Part shown: piece after piece, positions 1 through 6,349 of the stretch
How the letters are laid out: each line of letters begins with the position of its first letter
How positions within the stretch are numbered: the stretch's first letter is position 1
NCBI GenBank assembly: GCA_036555705.1
Contig: DATBKT010000207.1
Span: 1 to 8,810 of the forward strand
Reading direction: 5' to 3'
Length of the DNA: 8,810 bases
Source of the DNA: JARBAU01 sp029237525
Lineage (GTDB): Archaea; Thermoproteota; Nitrososphaeria; Nitrososphaerales; Nitrososphaeraceae
The notes under the pieces: generated by a model
The model's input: the letters and a program-made list of their open reading frames with translations, nothing else
Databases searched by the model: none
Told to the model about the DNA's origin: nothing
Translations under genes and position numbers: made by a program

Positions 1-157
1 CAAAAGCCTTCGCAAAGGTAGGAAAATGTGAGAGATAGCTCACGGGGTCTGGCCATACCCAACGTGTGGCAGGGTCAGCTACGAAGGCTAGTCTCAATAC
101 ATCAATAACACTGGCTTCGTTAGATTGCATGGCAGTATTAACAGTTGGATTGTTCAT
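1..157 (-). CDS. GNAT-family N-acetyltransferase, N-terminal part (runs off left edge)
   Basis: This is the first 52 codons of a minus-strand gene, starting at ATG (157-155) and still open at the window edge. An in-frame TAG lies five codons upstream, so this ATG or the second in-frame ATG (codon 10) is the start. The segment VIDVLRLAFVADPATRWVWP (residues 17-36) followed by a Y-L-x-x-F-P-x-F motif is typical of the N-terminal helix region of a widespread GNAT group that transfers an acetyl group from acetyl-CoA. The acetyl-CoA binding motif lies outside the window. By eye the segment is richer in G+C than the spacer beside it, which may point to acquisition from bacteria. The family call is fairly firm; the substrate cannot be told. 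I see no convincing TATA box at the expected distance. Confidence 0.65.
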   Translation of the reverse strand, partial: MNNPTVNTAMQSNEASVIDVLRLAFVADPATRWVWPDPVSYLSHFPTFAKAF

Positions 158-675
158 CAAAATATTCCCTAATCACTAGGATGTTAATGATATTTCAAAA
201 GTTCTATGCCAAAGCGGTTGGTAGCAAAGGACAGAAATATGCAAGTGATATTAGACTCAGGACTTTTACTCTTGAACTAGTTACTTACAGATGGACATAA
301 TGGACAGAGGAGATAGGCATTCATTTAACTATAAGAACCATTTAGAGTGATTGAAAAAGGAGTGGTTTTTAGACGAATTATAGATTAATGCAAGTTTCTA
401 ATAATAATGCGTACACCATTCATGCATTTAATTCTTTATCATGAAATGGACTTAATTTTGCAGTAGATACTGAATAGTATTATTTGATGGTACATGAACT
501 CTGTGAAACTGTTTCACTTTGTGAAATGATAGAATTTTCTTCTAGACGTCTTAGTAAGAATGTTCAAAGCTATCTATCTATCTTAGATGTAGTAGGTTGA
601 AAACAAAGAAAGTATGCAACAAAGGCAGTCCTTTTTGCTTTGATCTCATCACCAAAGAATGCATTGTGAAGTGAA
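158..675. other. Intergenic spacer with no convincing gene
   Basis: About 520 bases lie between the divergent GNAT gene and the secreted-protein gene. The only ORF of note is a plus-strand 39-codon frame at 181-300, starting with three hydrophobic residues, with no promoter I can defend; I do not call it. A (CTAT)3 run lies near 574-586 and a repeated half-site near 503-526 is listed separately. No tRNA, terminator or clear TATA box for the 676 gene is visible. Confidence 0.5.
503..526. promoter_or_regulatory. Triple alternating half-site GTGAAA-TTTCAC-GTGAAA (possible operator)
   Basis: GTGAAA (503-508), TTTCAC (512-517) and GTGAAA (521-526) follow each other with 3-nt spacers (CTG, TTT). 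This makes two overlapping perfect inverted repeats that share the middle arm. Regular spacing of three half-sites is the kind of pattern bound by dimeric regulators. It lies 150 bp before the secreted-protein gene. Binding by a regulator is inferred only. Confidence 0.35.
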
Positions 676-1518
676 ATGAAGATCATTATAGCCGCAGTGA
701 TCAGTATTGCGCTACTAATGGGCGCGCCAGTTTTTCCTATGGAAAAACAGCAGTCTGCCTTTGCACAAACTGTTTTATCAACTGTGTCAACTGACCCTGG
801 ACAATTATCACAACTTCCAAATTCACAACATCCGCAGGCTGCTTATCAGTCAGGCTTTCAACACGGTGTAACTGATGGAAATACATCATCAAATACAACA
901 TTGTATATTGACCAGCCAAAACATGGCTTTGCATGGCATTCGGCGGAGTTTGTCAAAGGATATGTCAACGGATACTGTAGCATACCAGCCAATAAAAATG
1001 TGGGAACCGATGATGATAGGGCCGCATTTTACTGTCCTGATGGTCCAAGCTCTGCGAAATGGTTCATAGGTAGACACGAGCCAATCACGGAAGGTATTGC
1101 TGTAGTCACTTATGGCATCCCATCAGCGGGCGTGAATGTGACATATCAATATTACGATAAAACTTCAGGCTCATCCGGTTCGGAAACCAGAATGGTAAAC
1201 CAAACCGGAGAGATGCATTTTCTTGGGTATACTGATGAACTAGTCGGGTTTTACCCCGGAGATAAAGTGACTGTGAATGTAAGTCAGTGTATCACACAAC
1301 TAAATTCATATGGCTATCCGGAATGCATTTCACAACCCAGTCTTGATACCAAGACGATAAAGTTGGGCGAAACTGGCGGCATTGTTAGCCTTGATCTATC
1401 GAAGAGTGCTATTGCACTCGTTACAGCACCGACTAATGTTCCTCCAGTGCCGTCTGATATTTCATGGCCTGATCCACAAAGACCATTCGAGTCCACTTAC
1501 CCCCCGGCCATACCATAG
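676..1518 (+). CDS. Secreted protein of unknown function with AFAQ signal peptide
   Basis: This 280-aa protein starts at ATG 676; an in-frame TGA at 667-669 excludes an earlier start. Residues 3-20 are a hydrophobic signal sequence and S-A-F-A|Q (27-31) is a good signal-peptidase site of the kind common in Nitrososphaeria. Residues 54-104 have a Y-x-S-G-F-x-H-G pattern, then G-F-A-W-H-x-x-E-F-x-x-G-Y-x-x-G-Y-C, which resembles a repeated motif in small extracellular proteins of that group. Residues about 138-205 look like a beta-rich, Ig-like domain. Four cysteines (101, 120, 205, 217) could form two disulfides, and five N-x-S/T sequons (69, 73, 154, 175, 201) fit an exported, possibly glycosylated protein. 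The tail is proline-rich, with no C-terminal membrane anchor. A C6 run just before the stop may hide a frameshift (see findings). Function is unknown. Confidence 0.8.
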   Translation: MKIIIAAVISIALLMGAPVFPMEKQQSAFAQTVLSTVSTDPGQLSQLPNSQHPQAAYQSGFQHGVTDGNTSSNTTLYIDQPKHGFAWHSAEFVKGYVNGYCSIPANKNVGTDDDRAAFYCPDGPSSAKWFIGRHEPITEGIAVVTYGIPSAGVNVTYQYYDKTSGSSGSETRMVNQTGEMHFLGYTDELVGFYPGDKVTVNVSQCITQLNSYGYPECISQPSLDTKTIKLGETGGIVSLDLSKSAIALVTAPTNVPPVPSDISWPDPQRPFESTYPPAIP

Positions 1519-1685
1519 ATAAGACAATTGTTAAAGACGAACTAACGGTCAATAAGATTGTGGAGGATACCCGAGATAGTTTTGAATAAAAATAACCCTC
1601 GTAACCTGGATGCAATTAGATTAATGAAAAGCGCGTTTACCTATAATATGGAATTGACCATCTTCTCTTATGTGAGACCTAGTGG

Positions 1686-2042
1686 CTAATCATAAAAATG
1701 AAAATCACTGTCCCGAAGCAACACCCAGTCCAGCGTGTATATCCTCCCCTCGGCCTCACCCTTTGTTGTTCTATTGTTAAAAAGAGTGTACAATAAAGAT
1801 GATAAAAAAGGTGTCTGTGCAAACACATTAAACTGATATCTATGGATAGTAGCAGCTCGTCAATGCGATTAAATAAATGTTAAAAACAATGATAAATGGA
1901 AACTTCCTGGAGTATCTAAATCAGTACCATAGAAAAGCTTGATGAACTCTGAGTCCTCCACGGTTAAAGTAACTACAATTGAAATTGTTATAAGCGCCCC
2001 AAATGCTACTGCTTCCTTTGTCAAGCAAGGATAGTATAGCAT
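1686..2042 (-). pseudogene. Decayed small membrane protein, two in-frame stops
   Basis: One minus-strand frame starts at ATG 2042 and stays open for 57 codons. It meets TAA (1869-1871) and, two codons later, TGA (1860-1862), then is open in the same frame for another 57 codons to TAG at 1686. Only two stops in about 119 codons is well below what AT-rich non-coding DNA gives. Residues about 10-28 (AVAFGALITISIVVTLTV) would form one membrane helix. The last third (R-I-Y-T-L-D-W-V-L-L-R-D) uses mostly G or C in third positions, unlike the first part. Single C-to-T changes from CAA and CGA would explain both stops. The 57-codon first part alone could instead be a small intact membrane protein. 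Family not recognised. Confidence 0.35.
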
Positions 2043-2230
2043 TATTCAAGTATATCACATTCTCATCTAGCCAATACATAATCGATGAACAGACTCAATT
2101 CTAGCTAGCGACTTTACCAAAGACTTTTTTCGCAGAATTCTTTAATCCAACCAGACGTTAACAATTTCAGACAATAGGTAATTGAGCAATTACATAACTA
2201 CTAAGACATAGCCCATAGAGTGCTTGGAGT

Positions 2231-3286
2231 TTATGGTGTTTCTATCGAGTACTTTAATGATGCATCTTTAGACGGCGGCCCACTACACTTTAACCAAAAG
2301 GACTTCGAATCAGTTACTGAAGATACATCACAATTTACAAGATTAGTAGGTATTAATGAATTGGTAGATCCATCTATTATGGATATAACATCTCCAAAGT
2401 ATTTTTCGTTAACACCCTCATGTGTTACATATATTTTATTTGTGTTGCTTAGTAACATTTGTCTAGCAATAGTCATTGGAATAGTTTTGATTAACTTTAA
2501 TGATGTGGCATTTATAATGGATACTCCATCCTCATGTAGCACATAAATCGTATTTGTTTTTTGATTTATCTCCATATTATTGGGAGACGATGGAAGCATA
2601 ATCTTGGCTATTGTTTTATTTGAGTTGGCATCTATTGAGATGTCTCTAGATTCCCTATTCAATACATAAATTATGTTTGTAGGATTATCAAAAGACCCTC
2701 CAAATGATTGTATCATTTGTATAGGATCGCGCCCAACTGCCAATGTTCCCAGTATCTTATTTAACCTGCTATCTATTACTGTCATAGTCCCATTAGGTTT
2801 TTCTGCAAAAGGGCTGCCTTCATTGGTCACATAAATTCTATGGTGGATTGGATCTATTAGCATATCCGATGGTGTATTTCCTACCTCCATATTATCTGAT
2901 ACAAATTTAGAATTGTCATTTATTATTGAGACTGTACCATTGGTTCCAGATTCAAAGTAACTATTTAGTACATATAATTTATGTGGATCTTCAAATCCAA
3001 CTATTGTGGGTCGAAACCCAGCGAATATGGAATTGGTTACAGTGTTCGTGGTTGTATTGATTACCTTCACACCATTAACAGACCAATCAGGTATGTAGAT
3101 CTTGTTAGAATATGGTCCAAACGTGGATCCTGTGGCTCCTTTACCAATATCGATATAACGTGTTATATTCAATGTTGGAAGATTTATGACAAGAATCTTA
3201 GATTTCTGACAACACAAGTAGATATTATTAGAATCGACATTCGACACATGGATGGGAAAAAGGTTACTGACAGGACGAAGTAACAC
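2231..3286 (-). CDS. YVTN-family beta-propeller repeat protein
   Basis: This 351-aa protein consists almost wholly of YVTN-type blades. The signature strand (I/L-Y-hydrophobic) recurs at residues about 21 (NIYLCC), 62 (KIYIPD), 103 (KLYVLN), 150 (RIYVTN), 205 (IIYVLN), 246 (TIYVLH) and 284 (KIYVTH). That is seven copies, each followed by a V-x-V-I-N/D strand and a T-N-K-like turn, so a closed seven-bladed propeller is expected. Such proteins are usually exported and act as binding or surface proteins; ligand unknown. The start is doubtful. GTG at 3286 is the first usual start codon, but the frame is open 21 codons further up with a hydrophobic stretch and no ATG, GTG or TTG. The true signal peptide may have been lost or broken. 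The gene stands alone, far from neighbours. Confidence 0.85.
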   Translation of the reverse strand: MLLRPVSNLFPIHVSNVDSNNIYLCCQKSKILVINLPTLNITRYIDIGKGATGSTFGPYSNKIYIPDWSVNGVKVINTTTNTVTNSIFAGFRPTIVGFEDPHKLYVLNSYFESGTNGTVSIINDNSKFVSDNMEVGNTPSDMLIDPIHHRIYVTNEGSPFAEKPNGTMTVIDSRLNKILGTLAVGRDPIQMIQSFGGSFDNPTNIIYVLNRESRDISIDANSNKTIAKIMLPSSPNNMEINQKTNTIYVLHEDGVSIINATSLKLIKTIPMTIARQMLLSNTNKIYVTHEGVNEKYFGDVISIIDGSTNSLIPTNLVNCDVSSVTDSKSFWLKCSGPPSKDASLKYSIETP

Positions 3287-3393
3287 GTTATACGTCGGAT
3301 ATGAGTGTATTTGGACATGAACCCAAGATAATAGAAAAATCAGAGATCTTTAATCACGTGCCGATGTCAGGGAGTGGGATTGTATAGTTCGAT

Positions 3394-3615
3394 TTAGTAG
3401 CGCGCCTCATGATAGACATACACATTCATCACCTTCGAGAAGATATCAGCCTATACATTAGATCTCCCAATTTCAGAAAACCTTTTTAATGTATCGTGTT
3501 TCATACCGTTATTAGAAGAGACTATTTCTAGTATTATAATAGGATTTCCAAGAATCCAGTTTGTATGACATTAATTAGGTGCTAACTTGATTTTATCTGT
3601 CGTATATAGATGAAG
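3394..3615 (-). pseudogene. Possible gene remnant, unrecognised
   Basis: One minus-strand frame runs from about 3615 to a TAA at 3394 with two internal stops (TAA 3571-3573, TAG 3451-3453). Its open parts read like protein: a hydrophobic stretch NPIIILEIVSSNNGMKHDTL, then R-F-S-E-I-G-R-S-N-V, and after the TAG A-D-I-F-S-K-V-M-N-V. The helix-turn-like spacing faintly recalls a winged-helix regulator, but I cannot support that. There is no good start codon near the 5' end; ATG at the M-K-H-D position would leave only 17 codons before the TAG. Open stretches of this size may also arise by chance. Confidence 0.22.
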
Positions 3616-3643
3616 TTAAATGCAATGGTGCACACTCTAAAGA

Positions 3644-3709
3644 ATTGTCATCATTATAATATCTGTTTGATATAATATTGACATTATAATATTGTCATCA
3701 TTATAATAT
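3644..3709. repeat. AT-rich direct-repeat cluster with two perfect 19-bp copies
   Basis: ATTGTCATCATTATAATAT occurs at 3644-3662 and again, identical, at 3691-3709, 47 bp apart. Between them lies a partial copy (ATTGACATTATAATATTG, 3677-3694), so the core ATTATAATAT appears three times. TGACA (3679-3683) and TGTCA (3693-3697) add a small dyad. No spacer-repeat regularity of a CRISPR is present. It could be an iteron-like or regulator-binding cluster, or a simple duplication. Confidence 0.6.
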
Positions 3710-3883
3710 TCGTTTGCGCTTCTCATATTAGATATATACGAGTAGAATAATCCATCCTACAAAGACAAAACTACTCTATGGGAATAGTCTTAGAAATGAA
3801 GACCGTCTTATAACCATAACATGATAGCCTATCCCATCATTCTCATCTATCCTCAAATGGGATGACAATATGGAGTTCACTTG

Positions 3884-4096
3884 CTAGCCAGTTCGTATAA
3901 ATTCCCTTAGTACATGCGCTTCCTCTCTGTAAGCCCTAATTATTTGTCGTTTACCATCTGGACATACTACCGTTATTGTTATAATATTAACTTCTGTGTC
4001 AGAAGCAAACATTTGTGGATGAACCTTTTCTATTTTGCAATTTGCGTCTAGTAATTTTTTTAGTTCTGAAATAGACTTAAACTCATTACCAGCCAT
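3884..4096 (-). CDS. Small hypothetical protein, 70 aa
   Basis: The ORF runs from ATG 4096 to the stop at 3884 and encodes a soluble, mixed-charge protein. Predicted layout by eye: a helix (I-S-E-L-K-K-L-L, residues 9-16), two strands (V-N-I-I-T-I-T-V-V, 36-44, and R-Q-I-I-R-A-Y, 50-56), then a helix to the C-terminus. Cysteines at 20 and 45. It lies 8 nt downstream of the 41-aa gene at 4105-4230 on the same strand, so the two are probably one transcript, which explains why no well-placed TATA box precedes it. I do not recognise the family. Codon use looks native and the gene is intact. Confidence 0.6.
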   Translation of the reverse strand: MAGNEFKSISELKKLLDANCKIEKVHPQMFASDTEVNIITITVVCPDGKRQIIRAYREEAHVLREFIRTG

Positions 4097-4104
4097 TTTT
4101 TCTG

Positions 4105-4230
4105 TTATATCCTATTATTTATCCTCATAACAACAAAACAATTCTTCTGGTTGTCGCATTTGATACTCCAAGCAAATCTATTGCTGAGTATCTCAATCAC
4201 AACATGAATCCCATTTTTTGTATTTTCCAT
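4105..4230 (-). CDS. Small hypothetical protein, 41 aa, first gene of a two-gene unit
   Basis: ATG at 4230 opens a 41-codon frame (M-E-N-T-K-N-G-I-H-V-V-I-E-I-L ... M-R-I-N-N-R-I) ending in TAA at 4105-4107, 8 nt before the 70-aa gene. It has two cysteines (25 and 31) and alternating hydrophobic/charged residues consistent with a small folded domain. A TATA-like GATAATAA lies about 24 nt before the ATG. Short length is the main doubt; tight coupling to an intact downstream gene supports it. No family recognised. Confidence 0.42.
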   Translation of the reverse strand: MENTKNGIHVVIEILSNRFAWSIKCDNQKNCFVVMRINNRI

Positions 4231-4249
4231 TACAGGAGTTTTTAGTATG

Positions 4250-4257
4250 GTTATTAT
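4250..4257 (-). promoter_or_regulatory. Weak TATA-like box for the 41-aa/70-aa pair
   Basis: On the minus strand the sequence GATAATAA is centred about 24 nt before the ATG at 4230. The distance suits a leaderless archaeal transcript, but the match to a thaumarchaeal TATA box is only fair. Confidence 0.25.
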
Positions 4258-4290
4258 CGTAGTCCGCAGCCTGGCTGTCTACCAACCTTT

Positions 4291-4577
4291 TTACTTTGAG
4301 GCTACCAATGGTTGCTCTTCTACTTTCTCCAGCTCTGGCTGCTGTTCTTCTTCTTCCTCAGCTAGCTTATCCATTCTTCTCTTGAAGAGCTTGCTATATT
4401 CATAGTCTGATATAAAGTCACACATATTGTAGTATTCTATAGCATCTTATTTAAGTAGATTCCTAATTAATTTTTTAACATGACTATATGACTCTTAATA
4501 TGGGCTCATAGGATGTTCCTCTTCCTTGTTTTAATTCTTCCTCCCACAAGTTGCTTATCTTTTACACGGGTGATCAT
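4291..4577 (-). pseudogene. Broken gene for a charged helical protein
   Basis: Three pieces line up head to tail on the minus strand. Starting at ATG 4577 (M-I-T-R-V-K-D-K), the sequence shifts frame into 4561-4484, reading ISNLWEEELKQGRGTSYEPI and then L-R-V-I-stop. It shifts again at 4485 into SHVKKLIRNLLK, meets TAA (4447-4449), and continues in frame as D-A-I-E-Y-Y-N-M-C-D-F-I-S-D-Y-E-Y-S-K to a TAA at 4291. The last 44 codons from ATG 4425 are intact and end in a glutamate-rich, probably coiled, tail. The joined product would be about 95 aa, mostly helical and strongly charged. I recognise no family. Each piece reads far more like protein than the other frames do. The alternative is that only the 44-aa C-terminal ORF is a real microprotein. 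Confidence 0.5.
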
Positions 4578-4587
4578 TTATTGATCA
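4571..4587. promoter_or_regulatory. Twin TGATCA palindromes in the divergent spacer
   Basis: TGATCA occurs at 4571-4576 and 4582-4587, separated by 5 nt (TTTAT), so the two palindromes are spaced about one helical turn apart. They sit at the start of the broken minus-strand gene and upstream of the oxidoreductase promoter. An operator role is inferred from symmetry and position only. Confidence 0.3.
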
Positions 4588-4595
4588 ATTAATCC

Positions 4596-4638
4596 TACTC
4601 AGATATCACAAGAACAGATTTAAATAAAACTCTGAGTA
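4596..4638. promoter_or_regulatory. 8-bp inverted repeat flanking the TATA box of the oxidoreductase gene
   Basis: TACTCAGA (4596-4603) and TCTGAGTA (4631-4638) are perfect reverse complements with a 27-nt interval containing the TATA box at 4619-4626. A regulator bound to both arms would straddle the promoter. No regulator gene is adjacent. Confidence 0.4.
4619..4626 (+). promoter_or_regulatory. TATA box for the LLM oxidoreductase gene
   Basis: TTTAAATA is centred about 29 nt before the ATG at 4652, the spacing expected for an archaeal leaderless transcript. If real, the bacterial-looking gene had gained an archaeal promoter before it was broken. Confidence 0.5.
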
Positions 4639-4651
4639 AGCCGACGATAGT

Positions 4652-5515
4652 ATGGAGTTCGCAATTGCTATTCCTCAGACTTATTCCGATCCTGCTCGTA
4701 TTCAGCGGTTCTTGAGACGAGCCGAAGAGTTGCCATTGATTGCGGCCGCCTGATGCATTGAGCAAGTTATCGGGACTGCTCCTGTTCTTGAGTCCGTGAC
4801 GACCTTGACATATGCGGCTGCGGTAACGAAACGTTTGCATCTTGGAATCGCCGTTTTGTTGATTGCTCAACGGAACCCCATCGACCTGGCGAAAGCCTTG
4901 TCATCGCTTGATATCCTTTCCAATGGACGGCTAATTGTTGGTGTCGGACTTGGCGCAAGTACCCAGCATTATCCGGCTTATGGACTGACGCCGGAGAGCC
5001 GTGTCACTCGCTTCCGCGAAAATCTGGAAATCATGAAGCGGCTCTGGACAGAAGACAAAGTAACACTCAATGGTCGTTTCTCACATCTTGAGAATATTTC
5101 GATGCAGCCGAAACCAGTCCAGAGGCCCCATCCCCCAATCTGGTTCGGTGGACATGCCGAAGCCGCGCTGCGTCGTGCGGTAGAGCTCGGAGACGGCTAC
5201 ATCGGCGCGGGCTCGATACCAATAGGTACTTTTTTGGAAGACATCAAACAGCTGCCCGCCGACTTTCCGAAAGCAAAGCGGTTGTATTTGGCTCTGGGAG
5301 ACAATCTATCTCGTCTGCGTGAATGGTTCGGCGCCTTTTACCATAAGCCAGAAATGGCAGATCAGGTCGCGGTATGGGGATCACCACAGCAGATTGCAGA
5401 CCAAATTGTCCGCCTTAGAGACGCGGGCGTGAACTATATTCTGTTAAACCCTGTCTTCGACGAAGAGACTCAGATGGAGCGCCTGTGCGAGCAGGTTCTG
5501 CCTCGAGTAGAGTGA
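4652..5515 (+). pseudogene. LLM-class flavin/F420-dependent oxidoreductase, interrupted by TGA at codon 34
   Basis: The full frame starts at ATG 4652 and would encode 287 aa, the usual length for this luciferase-like TIM-barrel group, but codon 34 (4751-4753) is TGA. The N-terminus M-E-F-A-I-A-I-P-Q-T-Y and the post-stop C-I-E-Q-V-I-G-T both fit the family, which normally has Trp just before this point (W-x-x-E-Q). Other motifs in full numbering: V-G-V-G-L-G near 97-102, P-H-P-P-I-W-F-G-G at 159-167 and a W-G-S-P-Q-Q-I-A-D-Q-I block at 242-252. Members use F420 or FMN to oxidise or reduce small organic substrates; the substrate is not predictable here. The residues around the stop (L-P-L-I-A-A-A) also look damaged and include a NotI-like GCGGCCGC at 4742-4749. 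A GTG at 4796 opens the remaining 239 aa but would lack the first strand and helix. G+C is visibly above the surroundings, suggesting transfer from bacteria. Confidence 0.8.
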
Positions 5516-5711
5516 TTGCGAAAGTCAAGTATATCTTTAATAGAGTAGAGCACTCAATTATGCAGTAACAAGTTCCTATATCTTATCAAAAGAACTTATT
5601 ATAATAGATGGAAAATTGATGCATGTGATTAGTATTAGACAATTGGATTCCAAGCACTAACCTAAATGCTTCACTCCTCTAGTAGAGTAGAATGAGCAGA
5701 CCGGAAAACTT

Positions 5712-5720
5712 GAAATAATT
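5712..5720 (+). promoter_or_regulatory. Possible TATA box for the ABM-domain gene
   Basis: GAAATAATT is centred about 25 nt before the ATG at 5741, compatible with a leaderless start. The match is modest. Confidence 0.25.
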
Positions 5721-5740
5721 TGTATGTCTGTTAACCCGAC

Positions 5741-6109
5741 ATGGTAAAGTTCGACGAAATGGACGAAAAAGTGAGACTGGCCAACCAGTTGGAAGAAAAT
5801 GTTAATCCAGTAATTCTGATCAACAAATTTAATGTAAAGCCTGAGGAATTCGACCAGTTCTTGAAGGCCTGGGCAGATGACGCTGCATACTTTAAGTGCG
5901 AGCCTGGATTCATTTCTGCGTAGCTTCATCGAGGAATTGGAGGCAGCGGTGTATTCGTCAACTATGCAGTTTGGGAATCCAGTATACATCTTAAGAAGGC
6001 TCTTAACAACGTCGACTTGGAGGTGATACTATCGAAATATCCTCCTAGCACGGTGGTATCTCCTCACATATTTAAGAAAGTTTCAGTGCCAGGAATATGC
6101 ACAGATTAA
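5741..6109 (+). pseudogene. ABM-domain (antibiotic biosynthesis monooxygenase-like) protein, interrupted by TAG at codon 61
   Basis: ATG 5741 starts a frame of 122 codons that is open except for TAG at 5921-5923. Before the stop it reads V-R-L-A-N-Q-L-E-E-N-V-N-P-V-I-L-I-N-K-F, then K-P-E-E-F-D-Q-F-L-K-A-W and E-P-G-F-I-S-A. After the stop it continues L-H-R-G-I-G-G-S-G-V-F-V-N-Y-A-V-W-E-S, ending K-Y-P-P-S-T-V-V-S-P-H. This is the dimeric ferredoxin-like ABM fold (residues about 22-105), whose members include cofactor-free oxygenases and many of unknown substrate. Homologues usually have Gln before L-H-R, so CAG-to-TAG is the simplest lesion. ATG 5759 (M-D-E-K-V-R-L-A) is an alternative start. 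The first 60 codons alone would not form the fold. It follows the broken oxidoreductase on the same strand but 225 bp away. Confidence 0.75.
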
Positions 6110-6317
6110 TCTTGTGGTTAGTCTTTGGTCCAGTCATTTGCAGTTGCAATTCTGGCATCTTATTATTGAAAACATGAAATATTATACATTAATGAATGTG
6201 ACATATAATCGAGCTTGTTACAATATATCTGGTTAGCCACAAACTAAGAATCTTCTTTACAAAGGTATTTTTTACACTAATTTCTGTTACTGATTCTGTT
6301 TTGCCTACTCGGGTTAA

Positions 6318-6326
6318 TTATAAGTA
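6318..6326 (+). promoter_or_regulatory. TATA box for the broken Alba-like gene
   Basis: TTATAAGTA is centred about 28-29 nt before the ATG at 6350. The placement favours 6350, not the later ATG at 6366, as the original translation start. Confidence 0.45.
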
Positions 6327-6349
6327 TCTTAACAGACAGGACAGAAAAG

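Noticed and set aside
181..300. Plus-strand 39-codon ORF beside the GNAT start
   Set aside because: No TATA box or ribosome-binding site and no recognisable features; it could be chance.
737..1615. Short overlapping ORFs on both strands within and just past the secreted-protein gene
   Set aside because: They overlap the 280-aa gene, which has a signal peptide and family-like motifs, and show none themselves.
1698..1796. Plus-strand 32-codon ORF
   Set aside because: Too short, with no promoter. The minus-strand frame over the same bases is a better candidate.
2220..2546. Plus-strand 108-codon ORF antisense to the YVTN gene
   Set aside because: It mirrors the repeat-rich propeller gene on the other strand, has low-complexity hydrophobic content and no promoter. 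The same applies to the plus-strand ORF at 2981-3283.
3360..3450. C/D-box sRNA candidate (GTGATGA with CTGA about 60 nt on, minus strand)
   Set aside because: No paired D'/C' boxes and no terminal stem; the distances are loose.
3644..3709. CRISPR array
   Set aside because: Only two full repeat copies with an AT-rich partial copy between them, and no regular spacers or cas genes.
4595..4958. Minus-strand ORFs across the oxidoreductase gene
   Set aside because: They are antisense to a clear LLM-family frame and have no family features.
4751..5923. Stop-codon recoding (TGA as Trp, TAG as Pyl or Gln)
   Set aside because: All three stop codons interrupt frames in this window and frameshifts occur as well, so decay or sequence error is simpler.
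5657..5989. Minus-strand 110-codon ORF across the ABM gene
   Set aside because: Antisense to a recognisable ABM frame; its length is a by-product of that gene's codon use.
6187..6320. Open minus-strand frame of about 42 codons without an ATG
   Set aside because: No start codon, and it overlaps the promoter of the plus-strand gene at 6350.
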